From contig CACLGX010000006.1 in assembly GCA_902606585.1 (NCBI GenBank), positions 1 to 62,534 of the forward strand: a DNA stretch of 62,534 nt, written 5' to 3'. The translations under genes were made by a program, and so were the position numbers. This DNA comes from Paracoccaceae bacterium (GTDB lineage Bacteria > Pseudomonadota > Alphaproteobacteria > Rhodobacterales > Rhodobacteraceae). This document shows, piece by piece, positions 8,860 through 17,436 of this stretch (position 1 is the first letter of the stretch; every line of letters starts with the position of its first letter). A model generated the notes under the pieces. The model ran no database searches. It saw only the letters and a list, made by a program, of their open reading frames with translations, and was not told the origin of the DNA.

Positions 8860-10871
8860 ATATTACCAATCCACTCAATTCCAAATTGATTTTCTGTATA
8901 GAAAATGAAGATTTTAATAAATACCTAAAATCAACTAGTGATGAAACAGACAATCGAATTGAATTCCTAGAGATTGAGAATATACCAAGAGCAGTCGCTG
9001 AGAACCCGGATGCCACACTCGTTCTACAGTCAGATAAAAATGAAAATATCTTTTTTGACATAGGAAAAAAATTGAAAGGTATTTTTTTTAAAGAACTTAA
9101 AGTAATTTTTCTATCCTTCGATTATCTTATAAAATCTGATGCCCTGAAGGGCTTCTCATCTTTCATTCAAGCTCCCTGTTCACTTGAATTAATTATTGAA
9201 GAAGCCAATCGTCTCAATGATCATAGAAAAAGAATTCTCCTAATTGATGACTCTAAATTGGTACATAAGAACCTTGTTGGGCCATTAAAAGAAAAAGGTT
9301 TTATTGTCGAACAAGCTTTCGATGGGCAAGAGGGTGTTGAGACAGCCTTATCAACTAAACCAAACTTAGTAATTTGCGACATTGAAATGCCTGTAATGAA
9401 TGGCTTTGAAGCCTGTACTGAGATCAGAAACAACAAAGTTACCCAGGACTGCTACATTATTATGTCAAGCACTCTCAAGTCTGCTGAAGATCAGAAAAAA
9501 GGCTTTGCCGCCGGCGTTGATGAATATATGCCAAAACCTGTTATCTTTGACGACTTACTCGAAAGAATAAATCGTTCATTCGCACTGCAGTCTGTTCTAA
9601 GAGAAAAAATTCTTATTATTGACGAGGACGGATACCAGGCAGAAAACATCGCAAACTATTTAAATAAACAAGGTTTTTCTACAAGAACTTGTTTTGGCAT
9701 AAGTGACGCACAAAGGCTTCTAAAAAAGTTTTCAAGCGATCTAATTATCTCATCTACTTCGCTTAAAGATGGCTCGATTATAGATGTCGATAAAGTTTGC
9801 AAGTCTGAACATACAAATTCAGATTTAGCTTTCATCGCTCTTGTTGATCAAGATAATGAAGGCGATAGAAGAATGGCTTTAAATGCCGGGGCAAAAGATA
9901 CGGTTGCAACGCCTCCAACTGCGGAGGCTCTAGCTGCAGTGGTGGAGCGCACTTTGGCTGAAATAAGGACTGAGCGAGAACGAGACCAATTTCAACGCTA
10001 TGTTTCAAAAGCTTCATTTCAATCTGCACTGGAAAAATCTGTACTAAGTGAATTATCTCTTCCTTCCCGTGCTGAAAAAAGGCAAGCTATTGTCTTCTTC
10101 ATTGATATTGCTCAATTCACAGGCCGTTGTGAAAGATATGCTCCCGAAGAAATCGTCTCACAAATTAACAATATGTTTGAAAGTATAACCGAAATTATTA
10201 CAAAAAATGGTGGGGACATTGATAAATTTATGGGAGATGCCTGCATGTCCTTTTGGTTTGATGAAGGCGACAAGCAAAATCATGACAAAAGTATGTTATC
10301 GATACTAGAGATACAGAAAGCCATTAAAGAATTAAACAATAGCGACCCAATCATGAAAGAAGATCCTTTAAAGGTAAGAATGGGTCTTAACTCAGGAGAT
10401 GTAATTCTGTGTGATATAGGTGCAGCAAAAGCGCGGGTTGACCTAACTATGATAGGCGACGCAGTCAATATAGCCGCAAGACTAGAAACCGCATGTTCGC
10501 AGTACTTTATAGACAATTTAGTAAGCGATAGCGTTGCTACAGATGCACGAGGACAATTTAGTATTAGAATTATTGACCGGATAAAAGTGTATGGAAAGGA
10601 GACACCCGTCGGGGTTTATGAGATAATTAATGAAGTAGAAAATACTTCACAGGAAGAAAAGGACCTTATAAAGCATTTTGAAAAAGGCTTTGAAGCTTAT
10701 ACCAAAGGAAAATTTAGCGCAGGCTTGAAACACTTTCAAAAATCAAAGCCTTTAGAAATTGATCGAGGATATCCGTCAACTCCTTCAGACGTGTATATCT
10801 CTCGATGTAAAATACTAGAAAAATCTTCTCCTGGCGATTGGGATGGAACTTGGACCTTAGAGTCTAAATAA
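8856..10871 (+). CDS. Multi-receiver response regulator with class III adenylate cyclase
   Basis: A 671-residue protein that should make cAMP under CheA control. Residues 1-115 resemble a degenerate receiver. Residues 124-245 are a full receiver with LLIDDSK, Asp175 in ICDIEMPVMNG, and the Lys of MPKPV. Residues 248-375 form a third receiver-like domain with Ser instead of the phospho-Asp (IISSTSLKDG), so it probably cannot be phosphorylated. The cyclase domain (about 408-595) has both metal-binding Asp residues (FFIDIAQFTG and DKFMGDAC), the adenine-specifying Lys457, and MIGDAVNIAARLE with the transition-state Asn and Arg. The tail matches the usual C-terminus of such cyclases (WDGTWTLESK). 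The start overlaps the cheA stop by 4 bases, supporting translational coupling. Confidence 0.93.
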   Translation: MNITNPLNSKLIFCIENEDFNKYLKSTSDETDNRIEFLEIENIPRAVAENPDATLVLQSDKNENIFFDIGKKLKGIFFKELKVIFLSFDYLIKSDALKGFSSFIQAPCSLELIIEEANRLNDHRKRILLIDDSKLVHKNLVGPLKEKGFIVEQAFDGQEGVETALSTKPNLVICDIEMPVMNGFEACTEIRNNKVTQDCYIIMSSTLKSAEDQKKGFAAGVDEYMPKPVIFDDLLERINRSFALQSVLREKILIIDEDGYQAENIANYLNKQGFSTRTCFGISDAQRLLKKFSSDLIISSTSLKDGSIIDVDKVCKSEHTNSDLAFIALVDQDNEGDRRMALNAGAKDTVATPPTAEALAAVVERTLAEIRTERERDQFQRYVSKASFQSALEKSVLSELSLPSRAEKRQAIVFFIDIAQFTGRCERYAPEEIVSQINNMFESITEIITKNGGDIDKFMGDACMSFWFDEGDKQNHDKSMLSILEIQKAIKELNNSDPIMKEDPLKVRMGLNSGDVILCDIGAAKARVDLTMIGDAVNIAARLETACSQYFIDNLVSDSVATDARGQFSIRIIDRIKVYGKETPVGVYEIINEVENTSQEEKDLIKHFEKGFEAYTKGKFSAGLKHFQKSKPLEIDRGYPSTPSDVYISRCKILEKSSPGDWDGTWTLESK

Positions 10872-10875
10872 GCCG

Positions 10876-11697
10876 ATGCTTACTGAAAACGAAACTCGAG
10901 CTGTAATAGAATTCACAAATAAATTCTTTGGTCTTGATCTTTCAGAAAATCTGAAGCCAATTGCTCTTTCGGAGTTAACTAAATTCAAAAAAATAAATAA
11001 AATTTTGGACTTAGAAGATTTCTTAAATAAACATAGGTATGATTTTCAAGATAGTAAAATATTTGATTTACTCGATATTTTTCTAATTCCTCACACAAAT
11101 TTCTTTAGAAATAATCGTCAATTTGAAGCCTTTAAATGCAAAGTTATCCCTGAGTGCCTGGCTAATATGGACAAAAAAAATACTATTGATTTGAGAATTT
11201 GGAGTGCCGGATGTTCTACTGGCGAAGAAGCTTATTCAATCCTCGTTTCTCTAATGGAATACTTTGGTGATGAGTATTGGGAAATCACTTGTGGCATTAT
11301 GGCTACTGATGTTTCAAGAAAGTCACTGGAGATTGCCTCAAGAGGAATTTATGAAACGAAAAAGATGGATAAAATTATTCGCCAAAGAATTTCAAAATAC
11401 ACGGAAAAGGAAAACGATGGAAAACTGCGTTTTAAAGAGAAAGTAAGAAAAGAGGCCAATTTTAAAGAACTCAATTTGAATTCAAAAACTTTTCCATTCA
11501 AAAATAAATTTCACATAATATTTTGCCGAAACATCCTAATTTATTTAAATAAAGATAGTAGACTAGCCGCCGAAAATAAAATTTTTGAATCACTTGAAGC
11601 AGGTGGTTTTATATTTTTGGGCGATGCAGAAGTATTAAATTCCAAAGACCATAAGTTCGAACAATTAGGTAATGGGATCTATAGAAAAGAAATTTAA
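10876..11697 (+). CDS. cheR: Chemotaxis protein methyltransferase CheR
   Basis: A 273-residue S-adenosylmethionine-dependent methyltransferase that methylates receptor glutamates. The N-terminal helical domain ends in PHTNFFRNNRQFEAF, equivalent to the usual TxFFR motif. The SAM site is RIWSAGCSTGEEAYS, and the late Rossmann strand reads IIFCRNILIYL. Length is normal for the family. It starts 4 bases after the cyclase stop. Neither receptor in this operon shows a clear C-terminal pentapeptide, so docking through the methylation helices is more likely than tethering. Confidence 0.94.
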   Translation: MLTENETRAVIEFTNKFFGLDLSENLKPIALSELTKFKKINKILDLEDFLNKHRYDFQDSKIFDLLDIFLIPHTNFFRNNRQFEAFKCKVIPECLANMDKKNTIDLRIWSAGCSTGEEAYSILVSLMEYFGDEYWEITCGIMATDVSRKSLEIASRGIYETKKMDKIIRQRISKYTEKENDGKLRFKEKVRKEANFKELNLNSKTFPFKNKFHIIFCRNILIYLNKDSRLAAENKIFESLEAGGFIFLGDAEVLNSKDHKFEQLGNGIYRKEI

Positions 11698-11711
11698 AAT
11701 ATAATTGAGCC

Positions 11712-12704
11712 ATGTCAGATTATTCTGTAGCATTTATTTCCAATGAAGCCGTCACACGCAGTTACGCTAGTGAATTTTTGACTGAAAAATGGCTTGGTAG
11801 TTTTAAAGTGGCATCTTCAATAAATAGTAAAAAACTTGAAAATTTTAAAATAGATTTGTGCCTAATAGATACTTCAAAAAACTTTGAGAGTTTTAATGAT
11901 CTTGCAAATTTCTGCAAAAATAAAGGGAGGAAAAAAATAATCATTTTCCACTCTGGGAAAAATTTCGACATGCTTAAAAAAGTTATAGAAAAACAGAAAG
12001 ATCGTATAATTTTTAAGAAACTAGAGAGTATTGATAGAAAGGAATTTTTTAAAAATCAGCTTTCAGAACTTATTGAAGTCTTCAACTCTAATAATCTGGA
12101 AGGCTTTATCGATTTAACAAGAATTGAAACTTATAAGCCATTTGATTTAATTTTATTAGGAGCGTCGACTGGTGGGCCTGAAGCCCTAAAGCAAATCATT
12201 GGCGGGCTAAAGCCCAATATGCCACCCATATTACTAGTCTTGCATATGCAAACTGAATTTCTGGAAAGGTACTGTGAGCGATTAACGAAAATAACTAAAC
12301 TTAAAGTAAAAAGATTTATTAATCATGAAAAGGTTATTCCAAATTCTATTTACATTGCAGATGGATCAAACCATATGGAGATAAGCAAAACTGGAATGGA
12401 TTACTTTTTAAATAAGGGAAGTGACGAAAAAGTAAAAGGCCACTGTCCAAGTGTGGATGTTCTTTTTAAATCAGCAGCAAAAATCAAAAATTCAAATCTT
12501 TTAGCTATTTTACTTACTGGTATGGGTTCAGATGGAGCAGAGGGATTAAATTCATTAAAAAATTCTGGAGCTTTTACTGTAACGCAGAATGAAGAAACTT
12601 CAGAAGTTTATGGCATGCCCAAAGCCGCTCTGGAAATAGGGGCAACTGAGTGCGTTCTTAGTCTAGAACAAATTGCAAAAATTTTAAGTTCACAAAAAAT
12701 TTAA
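11712..12704 (+). CDS. cheB: Chemotaxis methylesterase CheB with a degenerate receiver
   Basis: A 330-residue receptor methylesterase. The C-terminal half is canonical: catalytic Ser in LGASTGGPEAL, His in LVLHMQTEF and Asp in LTGMGSDGAEGL. The N-terminal 125 residues have a receiver-like layout but lack the paired acidic residues after the first strand (SVAFISNEAVTRS). An Asp remains at about the position of the usual phospho-acceptor (LCLIDTSKN). Phosphorylation by CheA is therefore doubtful, and adaptation may be regulated by binding or be constitutive. It closes the operon; the next gene is on the other strand. Confidence 0.93.
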   Translation: MSDYSVAFISNEAVTRSYASEFLTEKWLGSFKVASSINSKKLENFKIDLCLIDTSKNFESFNDLANFCKNKGRKKIIIFHSGKNFDMLKKVIEKQKDRIIFKKLESIDRKEFFKNQLSELIEVFNSNNLEGFIDLTRIETYKPFDLILLGASTGGPEALKQIIGGLKPNMPPILLVLHMQTEFLERYCERLTKITKLKVKRFINHEKVIPNSIYIADGSNHMEISKTGMDYFLNKGSDEKVKGHCPSVDVLFKSAAKIKNSNLLAILLTGMGSDGAEGLNSLKNSGAFTVTQNEETSEVYGMPKAALEIGATECVLSLEQIAKILSSQKI

Positions 12705-12722
12705 CTTTATTATTTAATACTC

Positions 12723-13112
12723 TTAAGCATCTGATAATGCGTCTAAAATTGGGCATTCAGGCCGATCATTTCCCTGGCAATTATTCGCTAAAAAGCTAAG
12801 TTGATATCTAAGATCGTTAAGCTCGATAAGTTTAGCGTCTATTTCTGAAATCTTCTCCAAAGTAAGAGCCTTTACTTCCTTACTGGACCTATTTTTATCT
12901 GAGTATAAAGACAGCAGCTCTTCACATTCTTGAATGCTGAAATTAAATTTTCGAGCTTTTGCAACAAATTGTAGTTGGGCCAAATCACCATCAGAAAAAT
13001 CTCTATACCCAGTGCTAAAATTTTTTAAGGGCTTTACGAGACCAATATCGGCATAATATCGAACCGTTTTTACTGTTAAATTTGATAGTTTTGCCGCTTT
13101 ACCTATATTCAT
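12723..13112 (-). CDS. MerR-family metal regulator, CueR/HmrR-like
   Basis: A regulator of about 129 residues. The N-terminal winged helix-turn-helix is typical (MNIGKAAKLSNLTVKTVRYY), followed by a long dimerisation helix. The C-terminal loop CQGNDRPECPILDAL matches copper- or silver-sensing CueR/HmrR proteins, including the paired metal-binding cysteines. An ATG at 13133 is possible, but the one at 13112 has an AAGGA SD and gives the standard MerR N-terminus. It is divergent from a DUF4396 membrane protein, with a MerR-type promoter between them, so that gene is its likely target. Sensing Cu(I) or Ag(I) is inferred from the C-terminal loop. Confidence 0.92.
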   Translation of the reverse strand: MNIGKAAKLSNLTVKTVRYYADIGLVKPLKNFSTGYRDFSDGDLAQLQFVAKARKFNFSIQECEELLSLYSDKNRSSKEVKALTLEKISEIDAKLIELNDLRYQLSFLANNCQGNDRPECPILDALSDA

Positions 13113-13121
13113 AATATATCC

Positions 13122-13152
13122 TTTACACTCCACCTAATGGAGAGTTTATACG
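13122..13152 (+). promoter_or_regulatory. MerR-type promoter and operator with 19-bp spacer
   Basis: A -35 box TTTACA (13122-13127) and a -10 box TATACG (13147-13152) are separated by exactly 19 bp. The spacer holds the dyad CTCCA-cctaa-TGGAG (13128-13142), with outer matches at 13125-13126 and 13144-13145. The overlong spacer with a centred dyad is the signature of promoters that MerR proteins activate by DNA distortion. It lies upstream of the DUF4396 gene and next to the regulator start. Confidence 0.85.
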
Positions 13153-13171
13153 TTAATAAAACGAGGTCAAC

Positions 13172-13618
13172 ATGACGTATTTGGTGAATGAATTAAATAT
13201 TAATTGGCGGTGCAAACACACATGGGTTCGTTCATCCAAAAATACTGGATGGTGCCTGCTAGGGTGCGCAATAGGTGATATTGGAACCATACTATATTTT
13301 CAATTAATGGGAATAGATTGGCCCGTATGGCTTATCATGACGCTGGCAATTATAAATGGCATTATAACGTCAATTATATTAGAGACTTTCATTTTAAGTA
13401 AGCAAATGGAGCTTCGGCAGGCTTTTAAAACTGCGATTGGTATGTCTTTAATTTCGATGGTTTCAATGGAATTGGCCATGAACCTAACTGATGTACTGTT
13501 AACAGGCGGAGCCGTTATAAAATTATGGGTCCTTCCTTTTATGCTCTTTGCGGGTTTTATTACCCCACTTCCATATAATTATTGGCGGCTTAAAGCTCTC
13601 GGAAAATCCTGCCACTAG
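13172..13618 (+). CDS. DUF4396-family membrane protein, putative metal-responsive
   Basis: A 148-residue protein with three or four hydrophobic segments. The motif TWVRSSKNTGWCLLGCAIGDIGTILYF near its N-terminus fits what I recall of DUF4396 proteins. His, Cys and Met residues (CKHTWV, GWCLLGCAIGD, SMVSMELAMN) could bind soft metals within the membrane. It is the only gene downstream of the MerR-type promoter at 13122-13152, so expression should respond to the metal sensed by the divergent CueR-like regulator. The biochemical function of the family is not known to me. A part in copper or silver tolerance is inferred from context. Confidence 0.75.
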   Translation: MTYLVNELNINWRCKHTWVRSSKNTGWCLLGCAIGDIGTILYFQLMGIDWPVWLIMTLAIINGIITSIILETFILSKQMELRQAFKTAIGMSLISMVSMELAMNLTDVLLTGGAVIKLWVLPFMLFAGFITPLPYNYWRLKALGKSCH

Positions 13619-13670
13619 AAAAGAGCTCAAATACTTAGTTATGAAATCAAAATCTTTCACAGGACTTTTA

Positions 13671-14603
13671 TTAACGGATCCCATTTACTGCCAGATAAGC
13701 TGAGTAAAGAGATGTAGTTCCCGTAATAAATATTCGATTTAACCGCGCTCCACCAAAACAAACATTGGAAACAATTTCGGGAATTTTGATTTTGCCTATC
13801 AAAACGCCACCCGAATTATAACAATGGACACCATCAGCAGCAGAAGCCCAAATTCTATCTTCGCTATCAATTCTGAACCCATCGAATAAACCATTTGAGC
13901 ATTTGGCAAACAATTTTGGACCTTTCGAAGCTACTTTCTCTCCTTTAAGATCAAAACTGTAAAGGTTCTTTGGGCCACCTTTGACGTGAGAGCCTCCTGT
14001 ATCTGAAACATAGAGTTTGCTTTCACTCTTATTAAAACAAAGGCCATTGGGTTTAATCAATTGATCCGAAATTAAATCTAAATTTCCTGTTTTCTGATCA
14101 ATTCTAAATACATTACAGGAAGATTGCTCAGATGCTGACTTACTCCCCTCGTAATCACTCATTATGCCGTAGTCAGGATCTGTAAACCAAATGGAACCAT
14201 CACTTTTAACAACCACATCATTTGGTGAATTCAATCTTTTACCATCAAAGTGGGTTGCTAATGTTATAACCTGGCCAGAATGCTCAGTTTGCGTTACAGA
14301 TCTTGATAAATGCTGGCAAGTTATCAAACGCCCCTGAAGGTCTCTAGTATTTCCGTTTGAGAAATTGGAAGGGTTTCGAAATTCTGATACAGTACCGTTT
14401 GTTTCATCCCATCTAAGCATTCTGTTATTTGGGATATCAGAAAATAAAAGAAATCTTCCAGCTGGAAACCAAACAGGCCCCTCTACCCAACGCGCACCTG
14501 TCCAAAGTCTTTCTACACGGCCATGTCCTGTCAAACAGCTATTAAACTCTTCTTCTAATATTTCAAAGCTGGCGCCTTCTATCTCTCCAAAAAAACTCTC
14601 CAT
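13671..14603 (-). CDS. SMP-30/gluconolactonase-family sugar lactonase
   Basis: A 310-residue beta-propeller of the SMP-30/gluconolaconase/LRE family. Landmarks are VEGPVWFPAGRFLLFSDIPN near the N-terminus (with the metal-binding Glu), RLNSPNDVVVKSDGSIWFTDPDYG in the middle and IKPNGLCFNKSESKLYVSDT. These enzymes hydrolyse aldonolactones with a divalent metal. It lies 5 bases downstream of an amidohydrolase-2 gene on the same strand, so the two are probably an operon. In the local sugar pathway it could open the lactone formed by the aldo/keto reductase, redundantly with its neighbour. The precise substrate cannot be read from the sequence. Confidence 0.9.
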   Translation of the reverse strand: MESFFGEIEGASFEILEEEFNSCLTGHGRVERLWTGARWVEGPVWFPAGRFLLFSDIPNNRMLRWDETNGTVSEFRNPSNFSNGNTRDLQGRLITCQHLSRSVTQTEHSGQVITLATHFDGKRLNSPNDVVVKSDGSIWFTDPDYGIMSDYEGSKSASEQSSCNVFRIDQKTGNLDLISDQLIKPNGLCFNKSESKLYVSDTGGSHVKGGPKNLYSFDLKGEKVASKGPKLFAKCSNGLFDGFRIDSEDRIWASAADGVHCYNSGGVLIGKIKIPEIVSNVCFGGARLNRIFITGTTSLYSAYLAVNGIR

Positions 14604-14608
14604 AAAAA

Positions 14609-15454
14609 TTACCTATCCTGCATATTCCAAAGTTTATAAGCATTTTCTCTATAAAAACTTTTTCTTTCAGATTTGGACCACCCAGAAGTTAAGTTATGCG
14701 TCAAGCCAACCCAAGTGGGTAAACCCCCACCTAACTGACATACTGGGCTATCACTTCCCCAGATAATTCTATCAATTCCAAAAACGTCAACAGTATGATC
14801 AAAATAGGGCTTTATATCCGTGAGTTTCCAACTCTCAGCATCGCCATAAGCTATGACGCCAGAAATTTTAGCTGTCACGTTAGGGCGCTGAGAAATATTT
14901 TTCATTGCCACCGCCCAGGATGAAAAAATATTATTTTTTATATCGGGCACACCGCAATGATCCAAAATAAATTTAACGTTTGGGCAAGCATCTATTAACT
15001 CTTCAACGATAGACAACTGATCAGCTCGGGCACATATGTCAAATGTAAAGCCATAATTGCTCAAAAGTTTGATATTTTCCCTAAATAAAGAACTTTGACT
15101 CATATCATCTGAAACAACGTGAAGAACTCTCCTAAACCCTTTTATTAGTGTTTTTTGGGCGGCCAAACTTAAAAAATCGCTGAAACCTTGTTGCTCAGGT
15201 CTACAGGCTGAAATTACTCCTTTTATCTTGCTGGCTGGCTGGCTGCTTAAATTCTCCAACATGGTAGTTTCATTTTTAATATCTTCTTCTCTGACATCTA
15301 CTTCCATATGAAAGCATGCATCAATACCCAACCTGTTGGCTGTAATTTCATATTCTTCATAATGGTACGGTTTATTTAATGCAGGGACCTCACTTAACCA
15401 TGGGTAACCAAGTTTATTTGGGTAAATGAGATGAAGATGTGTATCAAAGAGCAT
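14609..15454 (-). CDS. Amidohydrolase-2 family TIM-barrel hydrolase, L-fuconolactonase-like
   Basis: A 281-residue amidohydrolase. The first-strand metal motif is FDTHLHLIYP. VKFILDHCGVPD and RIIWGSDSPVC supply the later conserved His and Asp residues. The family includes L-fuconolactonases and other sugar lactonases. Several genes in this locus fit L-fucose oxidation (FucU, aldo/keto reductase, fuconate dehydratase), so hydrolysis of L-fuconolactone is the best guess. It is the first gene of a two-gene minus-strand unit with the SMP-30 protein and diverges from the isomerase/kinase pair that starts at 15572. Confidence 0.85.
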   Translation of the reverse strand: MLFDTHLHLIYPNKLGYPWLSEVPALNKPYHYEEYEITANRLGIDACFHMEVDVREEDIKNETTMLENLSSQPASKIKGVISACRPEQQGFSDFLSLAAQKTLIKGFRRVLHVVSDDMSQSSLFRENIKLLSNYGFTFDICARADQLSIVEELIDACPNVKFILDHCGVPDIKNNIFSSWAVAMKNISQRPNVTAKISGVIAYGDAESWKLTDIKPYFDHTVDVFGIDRIIWGSDSPVCQLGGGLPTWVGLTHNLTSGWSKSERKSFYRENAYKLWNMQDR

Positions 15455-15498
15455 TATTCAAAAACTTCTATTTTTATGAGTTATTCATTTAAATTAAT

Positions 15499-15529
15499 TT
15501 TACACCGAGTGAATAATTTTTGATATAAT
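15499..15529 (+). promoter_or_regulatory. Candidate promoter for the isomerase/kinase unit, with TTATTCA repeats
   Basis: A perfect TATAAT (15524-15529) is preceded by TTTACA (15499-15504, 19-bp spacer; an 18-bp reading is also possible). The heptamer TTATTCA occurs at 15454-15460 and 15481-15487, and its inverse TGAATAA at 15510-15516 lies between the boxes. These could be operator half-sites serving both divergent units. No regulator gene is adjacent. Confidence 0.5.
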
Positions 15530-15571
15530 TTTTTAAAACAGAAAAAAACTTAGATCATCAAGGTTAATCAG

Positions 15572-16549
15572 ATGGAAAATACTCAATTTGGAGCTCGTCT
15601 CAATTCATTTAAATTAGGACTGGGTCAACCTGAGATTGAGGCAGCTGGTAATTTGACTTTGGCACTTTTGAAGCGTGCTACGCAGGCGGGTCTAACTTGC
15701 GCAGATTTGAATTTTCCAGATCACTTTTCTAATCTCGAAGTTGAGAAACTAAAAGAGTTTTTAAGTCAAAACGACATTAAGATTAACGGTCTGGCTATGC
15801 GATATTACACATTGCCACAATTTAAATTAGGGGCTTTTACAAACCCAGATAAAGCGGTTCGCCAATTAGCAATAGACGAGACAAAAAAGGGAATTGATCT
15901 TGCGGCATCATTAAACTGTGAAACGATGACCCTTTGGATGGGGCAAGATGGTCTTGATTACTCTTTTCAAGCAGATTTTTCAAAAATGTGGGATGACACA
16001 ATTACGGCCATGCAAGAGCTTGCTGACCATAATCAAAATATCAATATTTCAATTGAGTATAAACCAAATGAGCCCAGAGCCTTCTCTTTAATGCCTGATG
16101 TTGCTACAACTTTATTAGCACTTGCTGAAATAAATAGAGCCAACACAGGCGTGACCTTAGACTTTGCCCACGTATTGTATGCAGATGAAATGCCTGCTTT
16201 TGCTGCTAACCTTATAAACAGGAAATCAAAGCTTTTAGGCGTCCATCTAAATGATGGTTACGGCAAATGGGATAATGGTTTAATGGTTGGCTCTGTTCAC
16301 CCTATTCAGACATTAGAACTTCTAGTTGAGCTCCTTGGTTGTCATTACAACGGAGCAATCTATTTTGACACTTTCCCTGATCATTCTGGATTAGATCCCA
16401 TTGAAGAAAGTAAAGAAAATATCGCAATCACCAAAAAGTTGATTAAAATTGCCAAAGAGTTGCATAAATCAGATGTAATTAAAGAGGCTCGAACTACGCA
16501 AAATCCCATTTTAGCCCAGCAAATTATTCGAAGTAGCCTATTAAAATGA
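15572..16549 (+). CDS. Sugar phosphate isomerase/epimerase-like TIM barrel
   Basis: A 325-residue protein of the xylose-isomerase-like TIM-barrel superfamily. Signature segments are CETMTLWMGQDG, ISIEYKPNEPR (metal-binding Glu), GVTLDFAHVLY, LGVHLNDGYGKWD and YFDTFPD. Members isomerise or epimerise sugars, often ketoses or keto-acids, using a divalent metal. Its stop overlaps the start of the PfkB kinase gene (ATGA), so an isomerase-kinase pair is likely: the product is phosphorylated at once. It resembles the L-rhamnose isomerase-like group, but I cannot name the substrate. Confidence 0.85.
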   Translation: MENTQFGARLNSFKLGLGQPEIEAAGNLTLALLKRATQAGLTCADLNFPDHFSNLEVEKLKEFLSQNDIKINGLAMRYYTLPQFKLGAFTNPDKAVRQLAIDETKKGIDLAASLNCETMTLWMGQDGLDYSFQADFSKMWDDTITAMQELADHNQNINISIEYKPNEPRAFSLMPDVATTLLALAEINRANTGVTLDFAHVLYADEMPAFAANLINRKSKLLGVHLNDGYGKWDNGLMVGSVHPIQTLELLVELLGCHYNGAIYFDTFPDHSGLDPIEESKENIAITKKLIKIAKELHKSDVIKEARTTQNPILAQQIIRSSLLK

Positions 16550-17418
16550 AAAATTTATTTGTTGTTGGATCCCTTCACTTAGACGTCATTGTAAAGAGCC
16601 CAAGGATCCCACAAAAAGACGAAACAATTATTGGAAAATCAGTAGAGTATGTTTTTGGTGGCAAAGGTGGCAATCAAGCATTGGCTGCTGACCAGAATGG
16701 TGCATCTACGTTCCTAGCTGGACGTGTAGGATCTGATAGCTTTGCCAAACTATTGACTGCTCATTTACAAAACTCTTCTGTAGACTTTAGTGCTTTACAG
16801 GTAGGAACCGGCGCAAGTGGGATGAGTGTAGCAATAGTTGAAGAATCTGGTGAATATAGTGCAGCCGTCGTATCAGGTGAAAATCTTCATATAGATGAAA
16901 AATCAATCGAAGTACCAGAAAATACTGGGGTATTATTACTACAAAATGAAATTAACGATAAAGTGAACTTAGAAATCGCAAAGCGTGCTAAAGCTTCTGG
17001 TTCTAAAATTTGGTTGAATGCCGCGCCAGCTAAAAAAATTGAAAATAATCTCCTTTCCTTAATAGATGTTTGTATTGTGAACCGAATTGAGGCTGAGTTT
17101 TACGATTTCAGCAATAAAGAAAAAAATGAAAATAATTTAGCAATAATTAAAACTTTAGGTCAGCAGGGCTTAGAGATAATTGAACCTGGTGGGAATATAA
17201 AAAAAATTCCAGCATTTAGCGTCAATGTAGTTTCATCACACGGTGCAGGCGATATGTTTATAGGCGCATTAGCAGCAAGATATTTACAAGGTGACCCAAT
17301 TGAAAGTGCGCTTAAATACGCTCAAGCTGCAGCAGCTCTGCATATATCCAGACCAGAAAATGAAAGAAAAGAAATTTCACCAAAAAATATATCAGATTTT
17401 ATAAGTTCTAATCTTTAA
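16546..17418 (+). CDS. PfkB-family carbohydrate kinase
   Basis: A 290-residue ribokinase-like kinase. The N-terminal sugar-binding and glycine motif reads VFGGKGGNQALAADQNGAS. The C-terminal catalytic motif is SHGAGDMFIGALAARYLQG, with the catalytic Asp and anion-hole glycines. It is slightly shorter than typical ribokinase because the region before the catalytic motif is compact. The ATG overlaps the upstream isomerase stop. It is distinct from the second PfkB kinase at 27520, so the locus probably phosphorylates two different sugars or sugar acids. Confidence 0.9.
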   Translation: MKNLFVVGSLHLDVIVKSPRIPQKDETIIGKSVEYVFGGKGGNQALAADQNGASTFLAGRVGSDSFAKLLTAHLQNSSVDFSALQVGTGASGMSVAIVEESGEYSAAVVSGENLHIDEKSIEVPENTGVLLLQNEINDKVNLEIAKRAKASGSKIWLNAAPAKKIENNLLSLIDVCIVNRIEAEFYDFSNKEKNENNLAIIKTLGQQGLEIIEPGGNIKKIPAFSVNVVSSHGAGDMFIGALAARYLQGDPIESALKYAQAAAALHISRPENERKEISPKNISDFISSNL

Positions 17419-17436
17419 AATTTAATTATTATAAAA

